The notes: generated by a model not told the origin, from the letters alone. A stretch of DNA of 37,014 nucleotides from Desulfovirgula sp. (GCA_020725525.1 DYEX01000045.1:1-37014); one strand, 5' to 3'. Shown: positions 1-9,025, counted from the first letter of the stretch. Made by a program: numbers and translations.

Positions 1-764
1 TCGGTGTCAAAGACTGCCGGCTCGCCTGTCTTCTGGGGCAGGGGTACGGGCACACTTTCTTCTTTAAAAAGCCCTTCTTTAATGGCTGCCCTGGCCCGCT
101 GGTGGCTGAGCAGGCCCAGCTCATCCTGTTCCTGGCGGGTGATTCCGTATTTAGCGGCGATGTTTTCCGCCGTATTACCCATGTGGTAGCCGTAGAAAAT
201 TTCCCACAGCCCATCGTAAACCATCAGGTCAATGCATTCGCCTTTGGCGTTGACATCCATCCGGTATCCCCAGCGGGCCCGGGGCAGGATATAAGGCGCC
301 TGGCTCATATTCTCCATTCCACCGGCCACCACCACCTCCGCCTCACCGGCCATAATGGCCTGGGCGCCCAGGGCAATGGCTTTTAAGCCCGAACCGCAAA
401 CCTTGTTTACCGTAAAGGCGTTGGATTCTTTGGGAATGCCGGCATAAATGGCGGCCTGGCGGGCGGTGTTTTGGCCGCTGCCACCCTGGAGCACATGCCC
501 CATAATGACTTCGTCAACCTGTACTTCCTGCAGGGAGTCATCCCAGTCATAGCAGTTTTTCTCCAAATCCGTTACCGGTTCACCTTTCAGGGCGTCGGGG
601 CCATAATTTAAAAGCTCCTGGCTGGAGACGGGCCTTAAACCGGCCCGTTTTAAGGCTTCTTTAATTACCAGACTGCCCAGCTTGACCACCGGCACATCCT
701 TTAAGGAACCGCCAAAGGCGCCGATGGCCGTACGCACCCCGCTAACTATAACCACTTCTTTCAC
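1..764 (-). CDS. Acetyl-CoA acetyltransferase (thiolase), partial
   Basis: This is the N-terminal 254 residues of a thiolase; the C-terminus runs off the window start. Thiolases cleave 3-ketoacyl-CoA with CoA in the last step of beta-oxidation, or condense two acetyl-CoA in reverse. The nucleophile motif [11 protein letters not shown] is present (Cys123 by my count), followed by the glycine-rich GGMENMS segment. The start is GTG at 764: an in-frame TGA lies 9 nt upstream and AGGAG lies about 10 nt before the start. It is the last gene of the acyl-CoA dehydrogenase, etfB, etfA, thiolase operon, 21 nt after etfA. Oddity: about 34 residues (roughly 46-80) sit between the first helix region and the VDEVIMG strand, where thiolases are normally short, so the nucleophile is near 123 instead of about 90. 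Substrate chain length cannot be read from the sequence. Confidence 0.93.
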   Translation of the reverse strand, partial: MKEVVIVSGVRTAIGAFGGSLKDVPVVKLGSLVIKEALKRAGLRPVSSQELLNYGPDALKGEPVTDLEKNCYDWDDSLQEVQVDEVIMGHVLQGGSGQNTARQAAIYAGIPKESNAFTVNKVCGSGLKAIALGAQAIMAGEAEVVVAGGMENMSQAPYILPRARWGYRMDVNAKGECIDLMVYDGLWEIFYGYHMGNTAENIAAKYGITRQEQDELGLLSHQRARAAIKEGLFKEESVPVPLPQKTGEPAVFDT

Positions 765-785
765 CGGTGCTCATCTCCTAACATC

Positions 786-1775
786 TTATTCCTTCCCGAG
801 GAGCCTTCTGAACTCCCGGGTAAGCAGTGGTACCACTTCAAAGAGGTCACCCACGATCCCGTAATCGGCCACCTTGAAGATATTGGCTTCCGGGTCCTTG
901 TTTATGGCCACAATCACCTTGGATGAACCCATCCCCGCCAGGTGCTGGATGGCCCCCGAGATGCCGCAGGCAATGTACAGCTGCGGGGATACGGTTTTAC
1001 CCGTCTGACCCACCTGCATGCTGTGCGGCGCATATCCCGCATCCACCGCCGCCCGGGAGGCTCCCACCGCCGCCCCCAGCACGTCCGCCAGCTCTTCCAG
1101 TATCTTGAAGTTCTCCGCCGATTTCATCCCCCGGCCCCCGGAGACAATAATGTCTGCTTCGGTGAGTTCGGGACGGCTGGATACCTGGCGAACTACTTCT
1201 TTAATGATCTGGCGAATGTCCCCCGGCTGCACATCATCTGCCATTACCACTTCTGCCGTGCGTCCTGCCTGGGGTTCTGCCGGCGGCAATACGTTGGGCC
1301 TGATGGTGGCCATCACCGGACGGGCTTCCGGACAGACGACCTGCACAAAAGCTTTGCCCGCGTAAATGGGCCGGGTGAGGGTTATCTGGCCGTCCTGCAG
1401 TTCCACTTTCGTGCAGTCGGTGCACAGCCCCGTCTGCAGCCGCTGGGCCACCTGGGCCGCCAGGTCCCGCCCCTGTACGGTGCAGCCCAGGAAAATGGCC
1501 GTGGGCCGGTGTTCTAAGGCCAGCCCGGCCAGCGCCCTGGTGTACCCGTCCGTGGTGTATTCGGCCAGGGCGTCATTTTCCACCACGTATACCTTGTCGG
1601 CACCGTATTCCCCCAGGGCGGACGCGAGTTCGCCCACTTCTTTGCCGATGATCACAGCCGCAACTTCTTCAGCCAGCTGGTCAGCCAGCTGGCGGGCGGC
1701 ACCCAGCATTTCATAGGTGACTTTTTTAACCTTGCCGTTTTTGTGTTCGGCGTAGACCCAGATTCCTTTCCCCAT
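786..1775 (-). CDS. etfA: Electron transfer flavoprotein alpha subunit
   Basis: The 329-residue protein is full length for EtfA. With EtfB it carries electrons from acyl-CoA dehydrogenase to a membrane quinone reductase or another acceptor. The C-terminal FAD domain is clear: SGGRG at 212-216, [11 protein letters not shown] around 238-248, GQTGK at 256-260 and the NKDPEANIF segment at 292-300. The N-terminal half has the usual alpha/beta fold with the strand motif [16 protein letters not shown] at 1775 is preceded by an AGGTGGAAGG-type ribosome binding site. It lies 15 nt after etfB and just before the thiolase, so it is co-transcribed with the dehydrogenase it serves. Nothing is missing or truncated. 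Confidence 0.97.
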   Translation of the reverse strand: MGKGIWVYAEHKNGKVKKVTYEMLGAARQLADQLAEEVAAVIIGKEVGELASALGEYGADKVYVVENDALAEYTTDGYTRALAGLALEHRPTAIFLGCTVQGRDLAAQVAQRLQTGLCTDCTKVELQDGQITLTRPIYAGKAFVQVVCPEARPVMATIRPNVLPPAEPQAGRTAEVVMADDVQPGDIRQIIKEVVRQVSSRPELTEADIIVSGGRGMKSAENFKILEELADVLGAAVGASRAAVDAGYAPHSMQVGQTGKTVSPQLYIACGISGAIQHLAGMGSSKVIVAINKDPEANIFKVADYGIVGDLFEVVPLLTREFRRLLGKE

Positions 1776-1790
1776 TTCCTTCCACCTTCC

Positions 1791-2561
1791 TTAGATGACC
1801 TTTGCTTCTTCCCGCAGAAGCCGCACCAGGGCGGCGGCAGCTTCCGCCGGTTCTCCGGGTACGATCTTTCCTTGTGCCCTGGGGGAGGGCAGGAAGTATT
1901 TGAGGGCGCGCACTTTGGGCGCTACTTCTTCCGCGGTAAGTCCCAGGTCGCTCAGAGCGAGTTTTTCCATGGGCTTCTTTTTGGCCTGCATGATGCCCTT
2001 CATGGTGGGATAGCGGGGTTCGTTCAACCCTTTCTGGGCGGTGATCACCACGGGCAGGGGCACTTCCACCACTTCGCTGCCCCCTTCAATTTCCCGGGTG
2101 GCCAGAACCTTGCCGCCGGCTATTTCCAGCTTGATGACCATGTTGACCACCGGCAGTCCCAGGATTTCCGCCACCCGCCCGGCTACCTGGGCGGAGCCGT
2201 CGTCAATGGCCCGCCAGCCGCCCAAAATGAGGTCGTATTCCATGCGGGATACGGCCTTGGCCAGGATGGTGGCCGTGGTGTATTCGTCCATTTCTTCCAG
2301 TTCGGGGGTGATGAGCACCGCCCGGTCGGCACCCATGGCCAGGGCCTGGCGCAGGACGTCCTGGGCCTTTGGCCCGCCCATGCTGACCACGGTTACTTCT
2401 CCTTTGGTTTTTTCCTTGATGCGCAGGGCTTCTTCCACGGCAAATTCATCGTAGGGGTTCATGATCAGGCTGACGCCTTCCGGGTTGATTTTGCCCTGGG
2501 CGTCGAGGGTGATTTTGGCTTCCGTGTCAAAGGTTTGTTTGGTGAGTACTACTACCTTCAT
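1791..2561 (-). CDS. etfB: Electron transfer flavoprotein beta subunit
   Basis: The 256-residue protein matches EtfB in length and pattern. It begins MKVVVLTKQT, has the nucleotide-binding stretch DDGSAQVAGRVAEILGLP near residues 118-135, and ends with the family signature LPVVITAQKGLNEPRYPT followed by a lysine-rich run. EtfB binds AMP, or a second FAD in bifurcating forms, and forms the heterodimer with EtfA. The start ATG at 2561 has a strong AGGAGGAGG site immediately upstream. It lies 20 nt downstream of the acyl-CoA dehydrogenase. Whether this pair is bifurcating cannot be decided from sequence alone; no NADH-linked partner is visible in the window. Confidence 0.97.
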   Translation of the reverse strand: MKVVVLTKQTFDTEAKITLDAQGKINPEGVSLIMNPYDEFAVEEALRIKEKTKGEVTVVSMGGPKAQDVLRQALAMGADRAVLITPELEEMDEYTTATILAKAVSRMEYDLILGGWRAIDDGSAQVAGRVAEILGLPVVNMVIKLEIAGGKVLATREIEGGSEVVEVPLPVVITAQKGLNEPRYPTMKGIMQAKKKPMEKLALSDLGLTAEEVAPKVRALKYFLPSPRAQGKIVPGEPAEAAAALVRLLREEAKVI

Positions 2562-2581
2562 CTTCCTCCTCCTTGCATCAG

Positions 2582-3727
2582 CTATTTGAGCAGATAGTTG
2601 GCAATGACAATGCGCTGTACCTCACTGGTACCTTCATAAATTTCCGTAATCTTGGCATCGCGCATCATGCGCTCAACGGGGTACTCCCGGGTATAACCGT
2701 AACCGCCGTGAATCTGCACCGCCTTGGTGGTCACCCACATGGCCACTTCCGAGGCATAAAGCTTGGCCATGGCCGACTCCTTACCGTAGGGCAGCTTGTT
2801 GTCTTTCAAAAAGGCAGCCTGGTAAACCAGCAGGCGGGCGGCTTCAATACGGGTGGCCATATCAGCCAGCATCCAGGCAATGCCCTGATTGGCACAAATG
2901 GGCCGGCCGAATTGTTCCCGCACTTTACTGTAAGCCAGGGCCTGCTCGAAGGCCCCCTGGGCAATCCCCAGGGCCTGAGCAGCAATACCAATCCGCCCGC
3001 CGTCCAAAGTGGCCATGGCAATTTTAAAGCCTTCACCCTCTTTGCCCAGCATATTTTCTTTGGGGATACGGCAATTATCAAAAACCAGTTCGTAGGTATA
3101 GGAGGCCCGGATACCCATCTTGTGCTCCTTCTTGCCAAAGGTAAATCCGGGTGTACCCTTTTCCACAATAAAAGCGGTTGTACCCCGGTGTTTCTTGCTC
3201 ATATCCGGATCCGTGCGGGCAACAACAACGTAAACGTCCGCCCGCCCACCATTGGTAATAAAAATCTTGGTTCCATTGAGTACGTACTCATCCCCGTCCC
3301 GCACGGCGCTTAATTTTACCGCCCCGGCATCGGAACCCGCAGAGGGCTCGGTCAGGCCCAGGGCCCCGATCTTTTTCCCTTCTGCCAGGGGGACCAGGTA
3401 TTTGCGCTTCTGCTCCTCGGTGCCAAAAGCGTAGATGGGCCAGCTACACAGGGAGGTATGGGCCGAGATCAGCACCCCGGTGGAAGCACAAACCCGGCTC
3501 AATTCCTCCACCGCAATGGCATAACTGAGGTTGTCCATACCAGCTCCCCCATACTCTTCGGGAAAGGGAATGCCGGTTAAGCCCATCTCGGCCATTTTAT
3601 CCCAAAGAGTCCAGTCGTACTCTTCCTTTTCATCCATTTCGGCTGCTTTGGGTGCCACCTCATTCTCGGCAAAGTCGCGCACTGTCTGGCGGAGCAATTC
3701 TTGTTCTTCCGTGAGCGTAAAGTTCAT
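2582..3727 (-). CDS. Acyl-CoA dehydrogenase (short-chain/butyryl type)
   Basis: This 381-residue FAD enzyme oxidises acyl-CoA to 2-enoyl-CoA and passes electrons to Etf. Visible family features are the N-terminal helical domain starting [19 protein letters not shown], the flavin/substrate segment [24 protein letters not shown], and the C-terminal [16 protein letters not shown]. The catalytic base is the glutamate of IYEGTSE (about Glu365). ATG at 3727 is chosen over an upstream in-frame ATG because GGGGAGAGG lies directly before it and the family starts here. It is the first gene of the operon with etfB, etfA and thiolase. The upstream gap holds a candidate structured leader (3945-4080). Chain-length preference is inferred only from resemblance to butyryl-CoA dehydrogenases. 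Confidence 0.96.
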   Translation of the reverse strand: MNFTLTEEQELLRQTVRDFAENEVAPKAAEMDEKEEYDWTLWDKMAEMGLTGIPFPEEYGGAGMDNLSYAIAVEELSRVCASTGVLISAHTSLCSWPIYAFGTEEQKRKYLVPLAEGKKIGALGLTEPSAGSDAGAVKLSAVRDGDEYVLNGTKIFITNGGRADVYVVVARTDPDMSKKHRGTTAFIVEKGTPGFTFGKKEHKMGIRASYTYELVFDNCRIPKENMLGKEGEGFKIAMATLDGGRIGIAAQALGIAQGAFEQALAYSKVREQFGRPICANQGIAWMLADMATRIEAARLLVYQAAFLKDNKLPYGKESAMAKLYASEVAMWVTTKAVQIHGGYGYTREYPVERMMRDAKITEIYEGTSEVQRIVIANYLLK

Positions 3728-4224
3728 AAACCTCTCCCCTTTTCTGTGATAGTGCTTTTTACGCACTTTTTGCTTGATACTTTATTTTTATATCCTGATA
3801 ACCGGGTTTATCTTACTGGCTTTACGCCTTGCAATTGTCATGCCTGACTTTTTAGAAAACTCTAACTTGGCCTGCAAGGACTGCAATTCTAACAATCCGT
3901 ATCTTTTTCGCGTCCTGAAGTGAGAGAAAAAACGTGCCTTCTCTATAGACAGTGTGTTCTGAACTGGATACCGAAATCGACAGGAAAGGCTTTCGTAGCC
4001 GGGTCGTCAACCTGGTGTTTACATAAGTAAACATGACCAGGCTATCCCTAGACATGCGGGCTTCCGCCTGCACTGTGTATCGTGCGGCCCTATGCCTTAA
4101 GTCTCTCTGAGGAACAAACGCGACCCTTCCTCATCCCGGGTTTGGGCAAACAGTATCTCAAGCGCTGTCCCACGTTTCTCTTAGTAGCATATTCCTTTTT
4201 TAACCGGGGATCAAGAACTGATAG
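3728..4224. other. Intergenic gap with branched hairpin cluster
   Basis: No convincing gene lies in these 497 bases. A 73-codon open frame on the minus strand (3852-4073) has no ribosome binding site and unlike composition, so I reject it. The stretch is the likely promoter and leader region of the downstream acyl-CoA dehydrogenase operon. A weak promoter (TTGCAA, 16 nt, GATAAA on the minus strand near 3808-3835) is possible but not convincing. The clearest structure is the hairpin cluster listed at 3945-4080. Confidence 0.5.
3945..4080. ncRNA. Candidate structured RNA or leader: closing stem plus three hairpins
   Basis: ATAGACAGTG (3945-3954) pairs with CACTGTGTAT (4071-4080) at 9 of 10 positions. 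It encloses three further hairpins: CGAC/GTCG with inner GGCT/AGCC (3978-4006), CCTGGT-GTTTAC pairing with GTAAAC...ACCAGG with a 3-nt bulge (4011-4041), and GCGG-gctt-CCGC (4056-4067). This is a multibranch layout resembling a riboswitch or small RNA. Read on the minus strand it lies about 218 nt before the acyl-CoA dehydrogenase start. I recognise no known riboswitch consensus; a degenerate mobile-element end is an alternative. Confidence 0.35.
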
Positions 4225-4252
4225 AAAAAGACCGGGCAGTTTTTACCCGGCC
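4225..4252 (-). terminator. Rho-independent terminator of the acyl-CoA synthetase gene
   Basis: On the minus strand GGCCGGG pairs with CCCGGTC (7 bp, one G-U) across a 9-nt loop and is followed by TTTTT at 4229-4225. It begins 23 nt after the synthetase stop codon and separates that gene from the dehydrogenase operon. Confidence 0.85.
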
Positions 4253-4274
4253 TTTTCCAGGCTAGAACAGTTAA

Positions 4275-5909
4275 TTATCTACGTTTACCCGCCCACTCCC
4301 GTTCTCGCAGTTCCACCCGTCGAATTTTACCACTTATAGTCTTAGGTAATGAATCCACAAATTCAACCTTCCGCGGGTACTTATAAGGGGCAGTCACTTT
4401 CTTAACATGTTCCTGCAGTTCTTTTACCAGTTCATCCGAAGGCTGATACCCCGGTGCCAGCACCACAAAGGCCTTCACTACCTCGCCACGAATTTCGTCG
4501 GGACTGGCTACCACCGCCGATTCAGCCACCGCCGGGTGTTCCAAAAGGGCACTTTCCACTTCAAAGGGACCAATGCGGTAACCCGCGGCCAGGATTACGT
4601 CATCGGCGCGGCCGACAAACCATAAGTAACCGTCTTCGTCCTTATACGCCCGGTCACCGGTAATGTACCAGTCACCCCGATAAACGCTGGCCGTCTTTTC
4701 AGGGTTTTTCCAGTACTCCTTGAAAAGCCCCACCGGGCGCTGGGGTTTTACCCTTACCGCCACATCCCCCTCGGTGTTCGGCGGGAGAATATTGCCTTCC
4801 TCATCAATAACCTGTACGTCAAAGCCGGGCGATGGCTTACCCATGGATCCGAAGCGCGGCTCAATGCAGGGGAAATTGCCACAGAGCAGTACCGTTTCGG
4901 TTTGCCCGTAGCCATCCCGGATGATCAAACCGGTGGCTTCTTTCCAGGTTTCAATGACCTCCGGGTTTAAGGGTTCACCGGCACCAACACAGTGGCGCAG
5001 GGTGGGGAACTTGTACTGGCTCAAATCTTCCAGCACAATCATGCGGTAGTTGGTAGGAGCTCCGCAAAGGGTGGTAATGGGATATTTTTGCAACAGCTCC
5101 AGGGTTTTTTTCGGGCTGAAGCGAGCGGTATGGTGTACGAATATAGTTGCCCCCATATTCCAGGGACCATAGAAGCTGCTCCAGGCCGCCTTGGCCCAAC
5201 CCGTATCGCTTAAGTTCCAGTGCAGATCGTCCGGGCGCAGGTCCAGCCAGTATTTTCCGGTAATGATGTGCCCAATGGGGTAACTGGCATGAGTATGCAC
5301 GGTCATCTTGGGATAGCCCGTAGTTCCCGAGGTGAAGTACAAAATGGCGTTATCGTCGCTCCTGGTATTTACAGTTAAAAAGTCATCGCTGGCCCGGACC
5401 ACGGCTTCCCTGTAGCTGAGCCACCCCTGCCGGGGCTCTCCGACAATAATGCGGGACTTTACCGTAGGGCACTCTCCAACAACCTCGTCTACCTTGGGAG
5501 CATTGTCGTTGTCGGTGATCACACAAACAGCCTCTGCCGTCTCCAGGCGGTACTTGATATCTTTGGCGGTTAGCTGAGTGGTACCGGGGCTGATAACAGC
5601 ACCCAGGCGCAAACAGGCCAGGTTGATCTCCCACCACTCGATTAAACGGGGCAGGATCACTACCACCACATCGCCCTGTTTTACCCCCTGTTCCCGGAGG
5701 ATGTTGGCTGCCCTCTTGGAAGCCCTGGAAAAGTCAAGAAAGGTCTTGCGCACCTCGTTGCCCTCATCATCAACCCAGAGCATGGCCAGCTTGTTAGGAT
5801 CCTGTGCCCATTTATCAATGACATCCCGGGCAAAGTTAAAATACTCGGGGACTTCCCATTTGAATTCCGCATAGGTTTTATCATAATCCATCATGTTGTA
5901 CTGGCTCAA
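4275..5909 (-). CDS. AMP-forming acyl-CoA synthetase (medium-chain/ACSM-like)
   Basis: The 544-residue cytosolic enzyme activates a carboxylic acid to its acyl-CoA through an acyl-adenylate. It has the P-loop YFTSGTTGYPK (191-201), YGQTET (334-339), the TGDR motif (417-420), the hinge region GRADDVI, and the C-terminal catalytic lysine in PKTISGKIRR (about Lys528). The overall pattern resembles medium-chain/aromatic acyl-CoA synthetases more than acetyl-CoA synthetase, and the length (544 against about 650) agrees. The start is TTG at 5909 with GGGGG eight nt upstream. It is a single-gene unit with its own terminator, next to the beta-oxidation operon that would consume its product. The PxxxxGK lysine site is of the kind targeted by AcuA/Pat acetyltransferases, and an acuA gene is present at 29314-29958. 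Confidence 0.93.
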   Translation of the reverse strand: MSQYNMMDYDKTYAEFKWEVPEYFNFARDVIDKWAQDPNKLAMLWVDDEGNEVRKTFLDFSRASKRAANILREQGVKQGDVVVVILPRLIEWWEINLACLRLGAVISPGTTQLTAKDIKYRLETAEAVCVITDNDNAPKVDEVVGECPTVKSRIIVGEPRQGWLSYREAVVRASDDFLTVNTRSDDNAILYFTSGTTGYPKMTVHTHASYPIGHIITGKYWLDLRPDDLHWNLSDTGWAKAAWSSFYGPWNMGATIFVHHTARFSPKKTLELLQKYPITTLCGAPTNYRMIVLEDLSQYKFPTLRHCVGAGEPLNPEVIETWKEATGLIIRDGYGQTETVLLCGNFPCIEPRFGSMGKPSPGFDVQVIDEEGNILPPNTEGDVAVRVKPQRPVGLFKEYWKNPEKTASVYRGDWYITGDRAYKDEDGYLWFVGRADDVILAAGYRIGPFEVESALLEHPAVAESAVVASPDEIRGEVVKAFVVLAPGYQPSDELVKELQEHVKKVTAPYKYPRKVEFVDSLPKTISGKIRRVELREREWAGKRR

Positions 5910-6417
5910 TTCTGCTTCCCCCTTTTTTATTCATTACAGGACGGGGTACCCCCGATTGCATATGAGCCGGGCGGGGTCGCCCTGTGGTTTGGGCGCTCGA
6001 CAGGACAGACCGCCGCCCCCTGCTAATTTTTCGGGACTTTACCACTATAACTGCCGGGAAAACTATATGCCAGCTGTAAATATTCAGTGAACCCGGTTGG
6101 ATGCGGTGTTGTCCTCGTTCACTCCAGTGCTTCGCGCCGACAGTACCGCATCCCTGTCATAACGGTTTTACTGAATATTTACCTGGAGTCTACCTGTCAC
6201 CTCCCCCCGCCGGTTGCCAAAAATTTTATCATGCAAGAATTAAACCACAATTCTGATTATTGTTATAATCAGTTAATTCACTACTCTAAGAAGTGGGCTA
6301 CACGGCAAATTACGCGTAAAACAGTGTAACAATAAACACATAAAAATTTCGAGTAAAGCAAAAAACAGGACACTGGGGCTGTAAATAATCCTAGACATGT
6401 TTTTGAGCGTAAGCGGC
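5910..6417. other. Intergenic region, no gene; contains a structured repeat
   Basis: No coding frame is supported in these 508 bases. The part next to 5910 is the 5' region of the acyl-CoA synthetase. A structured repeat occupies 6070-6186. An AT-rich stretch near 6240-6270 contains CTGATTA-ttgtta-TAATCAG (7-bp inverted repeat), which may be an operator or part of a distant promoter. No clear -35/-10 pair was found. Confidence 0.5.
6070..6186. repeat. Structured repeat element, copy 1 (imperfect terminal inverted repeats)
   Basis: GTAAATATTCAGT (6076-6088) and ACTGAATATTTAC (6170-6182) are perfect 13-bp inverted repeats, extended by CCAG/CTGG at the edges (6070-6073, 6183-6186). A second 9-bp inverted repeat, GGATGCGGT (6099-6107) and ACCGCATCC (6145-6153), lies inside. 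The core from about 6106 to 6150 resembles, by eye, the reverse complement of 20340-20393, sharing blocks such as GTTGTCC, TCACTCC and CGCGCC in the same order and spacing. It has no coding capacity. It looks like a miniature mobile element or dispersed structured repeat. Confidence 0.65.
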
Positions 6418-6448
6418 AAAAAGGCCATCCAACAGAGGATGGCCTTTT
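6418..6448 (-). terminator. Rho-independent terminator of glgA
   Basis: AAAAAGGCCATCC (6418-6430) pairs with GGATGGCCTTTT (6437-6448) over a 6-nt loop. On the minus strand the stem ends in a T-run directly downstream of the glgA stop codon (6456). Confidence 0.9.
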
Positions 6449-6455
6449 CGCCGGT

Positions 6456-7949
6456 TCAGGCGGTTTTAGCCCTGGCCAGATGCCGGCTTAATGCTTCCTG
6501 ATAAAGTTGCAGATATTCCACTGCCGAACGGGCCCAGGAAAAGTCCAGCTCCATGGCCCCCTTAACCAGTTTGTTCCACTGATCCGGTTGCTCCCAGTAC
6601 AGGGAGAGAGCCCGCTGGATAGCGTGGTACAGGGCTTCCCCTTCATATTCGGAAAAGACAAAACCATTACCGGAACCGGTGGCCGGATTGTAATCGTGAA
6701 CCGTATCGGCCAGACCACCGGTAGCCCGGACAATGGGAATGGTGCCGTAACGCATGGCAATCAATTGCCCCAACCCGCAGGGCTCAAAGCGGGAGGGCAT
6801 CAGGAACATATCCGCACCCGCGTAAATGCGCTGAGCCAGGATGGCATTGAAACCGATGTAGACTCCTACTTTTTCAGGGTAACGGCTGTAGATATTCCTG
6901 AGCATATCTTCATAGCGCCGGTCACCGCTACCCAGAACCACAAATTGAACATCATAGGACAGCAACCGATCGGCAATCTGGGCAACGAGATCCAGCCCTT
7001 TCTGATCCACCAGGCGGGAAATCATCCCCACCACCGGGACATCCCTCACGGGCAAATTCATTTCTTTTTGCAGGGCATACTTATTTTCCTTTTTGTTTTC
7101 AATGCTGTTCTGGTCGTAGTTCCGGTGGATACGGGGATCAGTTTTGGGATTAAATTCGTGGTAGTTAATGCCATTTACAATGCCGTAGAGATCATGGGAA
7201 CGCTTGCGCAACAGGCCATCCATCCGTTCGCCAAACTCCGGTCGCTGGATTTCGGCAGCGTAAGTTTTGCTGACCGTATTAATGACATCGGCATATAAAA
7301 TGCCCATTTTCATAAAACTCATCGTGCCATAAAACTCCAGCAATTCGGGAGTAAAGTACTCTTCTCCCACTCCTAAAAGTTTGAGCGTCTCTTTAGGGAA
7401 ATTGCCCTGATACTGCAGGTTATGAATGGTGAACACCGTGGCTATGCGGTTGTAAAACGGGTCATGAGCATAACGCACCTTCAGGAAAAAGGGAATGGGT
7501 CCGGTCTGCCAATCGTTGCAGTGAATGATGTCCGGCTGCCAGTTGAACCGCGGCAACATTTCCAGCACGGCCCGGCAGAAGAAGGTAAAACGTTCGGCCT
7601 CGTCGGGGAACATATACATACCGTCCCGGTAAAAGTAATGGTGATTATCCACCAGGTACACCGGGATAATGCGGTGTTCCCCCTGGTACTGGGCTTCGAT
7701 CGTGGCCTCCCGGATGATGGCCGTCTCAGCCCTGGAGTTGAAAAACACCGGAAAATCCATGCGATAGGTAGCCCGCTCAATCCCCTTGTAATGGGGCATG
7801 GCTACCCGTACATCGTTTCCCGTATTATCGTTACTCACAGTAGCCAGTGCCTTGGGCAGGGAACCAGCCACATCAGCCAGTCCCCCCGTTTTGGCGAAGG
7901 GAACAACTTCAGAAGACACCAGCAAAATTTTCATAGGCCGGTCAAACAT
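6456..7949 (-). CDS. glgA: Glycogen synthase (GT5 family)
   Basis: The 497-residue protein transfers glucose from ADP-glucose to a growing alpha-1,4-glucan. The N-terminal KTGGLADVAGSLPKAL (Lys20, ADP-glucose binding), HNLQYQG, RLVDQKG, and C-terminal PSRFEPCGLGQL with ATGGLADTV are all typical of bacterial GlgA. ATG at 7949 is chosen because GGGAGG lies 9 nt upstream. A longer open frame reaching 8075 would run through galT, and the internal ATG at 7934 has no ribosome site. The start overlaps the galT stop by 8 nt, showing translational coupling. It is the last gene of the operon thiamine-binding-like, galT, glgA. No branching enzyme or ADP-glucose pyrophosphorylase is in view. Confidence 0.96.
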   Translation of the reverse strand: MFDRPMKILLVSSEVVPFAKTGGLADVAGSLPKALATVSNDNTGNDVRVAMPHYKGIERATYRMDFPVFFNSRAETAIIREATIEAQYQGEHRIIPVYLVDNHHYFYRDGMYMFPDEAERFTFFCRAVLEMLPRFNWQPDIIHCNDWQTGPIPFFLKVRYAHDPFYNRIATVFTIHNLQYQGNFPKETLKLLGVGEEYFTPELLEFYGTMSFMKMGILYADVINTVSKTYAAEIQRPEFGERMDGLLRKRSHDLYGIVNGINYHEFNPKTDPRIHRNYDQNSIENKKENKYALQKEMNLPVRDVPVVGMISRLVDQKGLDLVAQIADRLLSYDVQFVVLGSGDRRYEDMLRNIYSRYPEKVGVYIGFNAILAQRIYAGADMFLMPSRFEPCGLGQLIAMRYGTIPIVRATGGLADTVHDYNPATGSGNGFVFSEYEGEALYHAIQRALSLYWEQPDQWNKLVKGAMELDFSWARSAVEYLQLYQEALSRHLARAKTA

Positions 7950-8994
7950 ACTGTACCGCCTCCCTTTCCACCCCGGCATGAACCGGAGGCGGACAGAAGA
8001 CTTCCTGTTCCCGCAGGGCCTGTGCCGCCAGCTCCGGTGGCGTGGGGTTGATATAAAAGCCCGTACCCAGCTCAAAACCAGCCATAATGGTTAGACGGGG
8101 CAAGATTTCCAGATGCCAGTGGTAATGGATGGTATCCGGTTCATTTACTGGAGCAGTGTGCAGGACCATATTAAAAGGCGGCCCACCCAAACTTTGCCGC
8201 AAACGCGCCAGAGTACTGTGCAGCACCCGAGCCAAGTCGCGCACCTGCTCTTCCCGAATACTGGCAAAATCATGCTGGTGCTCCCGGGGTACAATCCAGG
8301 TTTCAAAGGGAAACCGGGAAGCAAAGGGGGCGAAGCTGATGAATTTGCCAGTATCGATGATCACCCGCTGTTGCTCGGAAACTTCCTGAGCCAGCACATC
8401 ACATAAGATGCACCGGCCGGTGGACCAGGCATAGTGTTTAAAGCCCTGCATTTCCTCCTGTATATCCACCGGAACCATGGGTGTGGCAATAATCTGGGAG
8501 TGGGTGTGCTCTAAAGAAGCTCCGGCAGTCTGGCCAAAGTTTTTGAAGATTTGAATGTACTTGAACCTGGTATCCCGGCGGAGATCCAGGGAACGCTGCT
8601 GCCAGGCCCAGATGACCTCTTCGATCTGCCGTTCATCCTGGGCATCCAGATAAGCTTCATGATCTGGGGCCTCCACCACTACTTCATGGGCACCCAGACC
8701 ATCCATGACATCGTAAATCCCATGCCGGCGCACGCCGGTTTGGGCCTCGATGCGCACCGCCGGAAACTTGTTCGGGACCACCCTCACCCACCAGCCCGGC
8801 GTATCCGGGGCGGTCCCCTTTTCCCGGAAGGACAGGACCTCCGGGGGTGTATCTCCTTCATGTCCCGGACACAGGGGACAGCGTCCGCCCTTTTTTTTGT
8901 CCTGCGGCACCTTAAAGTCGCAGGGGCGCTTACCCCTTTCGGTGGCAATGACCACCCAGCGCTTTACCAACGGATCCTTTCTCCATTCGGGCAC
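7942..8994 (-). CDS. galT: Galactose-1-phosphate uridylyltransferase
   Basis: The 350-residue enzyme of the HIT superfamily exchanges UMP between UDP-glucose and galactose-1-phosphate. A zinc-type CPLC pair lies near residues 39-42. The active-site motif LEHTHSQ (His163, His165) aligns with the HPH motif of E. coli GalT, and HYHWHLEILP lies near the C-terminus. The start is GTG at 8994 with GGGAGGGGAGG just upstream; a longer frame to 9084 would overlap the upstream gene and lacks a ribosome site. It is coupled to glgA by an 8-nt overlap. In this setting a role in sugar-phosphate supply for storage or cell-surface polysaccharide is inferred. Other hexose-1-phosphate nucleotidylyltransferase specificity is possible. 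Confidence 0.93.
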   Translation of the reverse strand: MPEWRKDPLVKRWVVIATERGKRPCDFKVPQDKKKGGRCPLCPGHEGDTPPEVLSFREKGTAPDTPGWWVRVVPNKFPAVRIEAQTGVRRHGIYDVMDGLGAHEVVVEAPDHEAYLDAQDERQIEEVIWAWQQRSLDLRRDTRFKYIQIFKNFGQTAGASLEHTHSQIIATPMVPVDIQEEMQGFKHYAWSTGRCILCDVLAQEVSEQQRVIIDTGKFISFAPFASRFPFETWIVPREHQHDFASIREEQVRDLARVLHSTLARLRQSLGGPPFNMVLHTAPVNEPDTIHYHWHLEILPRLTIMAGFELGTGFYINPTPPELAAQALREQEVFCPPPVHAGVEREAVQYV

Positions 8995-9025
8995 TTCCTC
9001 TCCTCCCCTCCCAGGTGTACGTCGG

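Noticed and set aside
1743-2597. Long plus-strand frame of 284 codons opposite etfB
   Set aside because: It is the mirror of a well-supported etfB/etfA region, with Gly/His/Phe-rich translation, no ribosome site and no family resemblance.
2573-3313. Plus-strand frame of 246 codons opposite the acyl-CoA dehydrogenase
   Set aside because: It is a shadow of the GC-rich codon pattern of the real minus-strand gene.
3852-4073. Minus-strand 73-codon frame in the gap
   Set aside because: It has no ribosome site, covers a hairpin cluster and does not resemble any family.
6456-8075. Longer glgA start reaching 8075
   Set aside because: The extra 42 codons lie inside galT, lack a ribosome site and are not GlgA-like; ATG 7949 has GGGAGG at good spacing.
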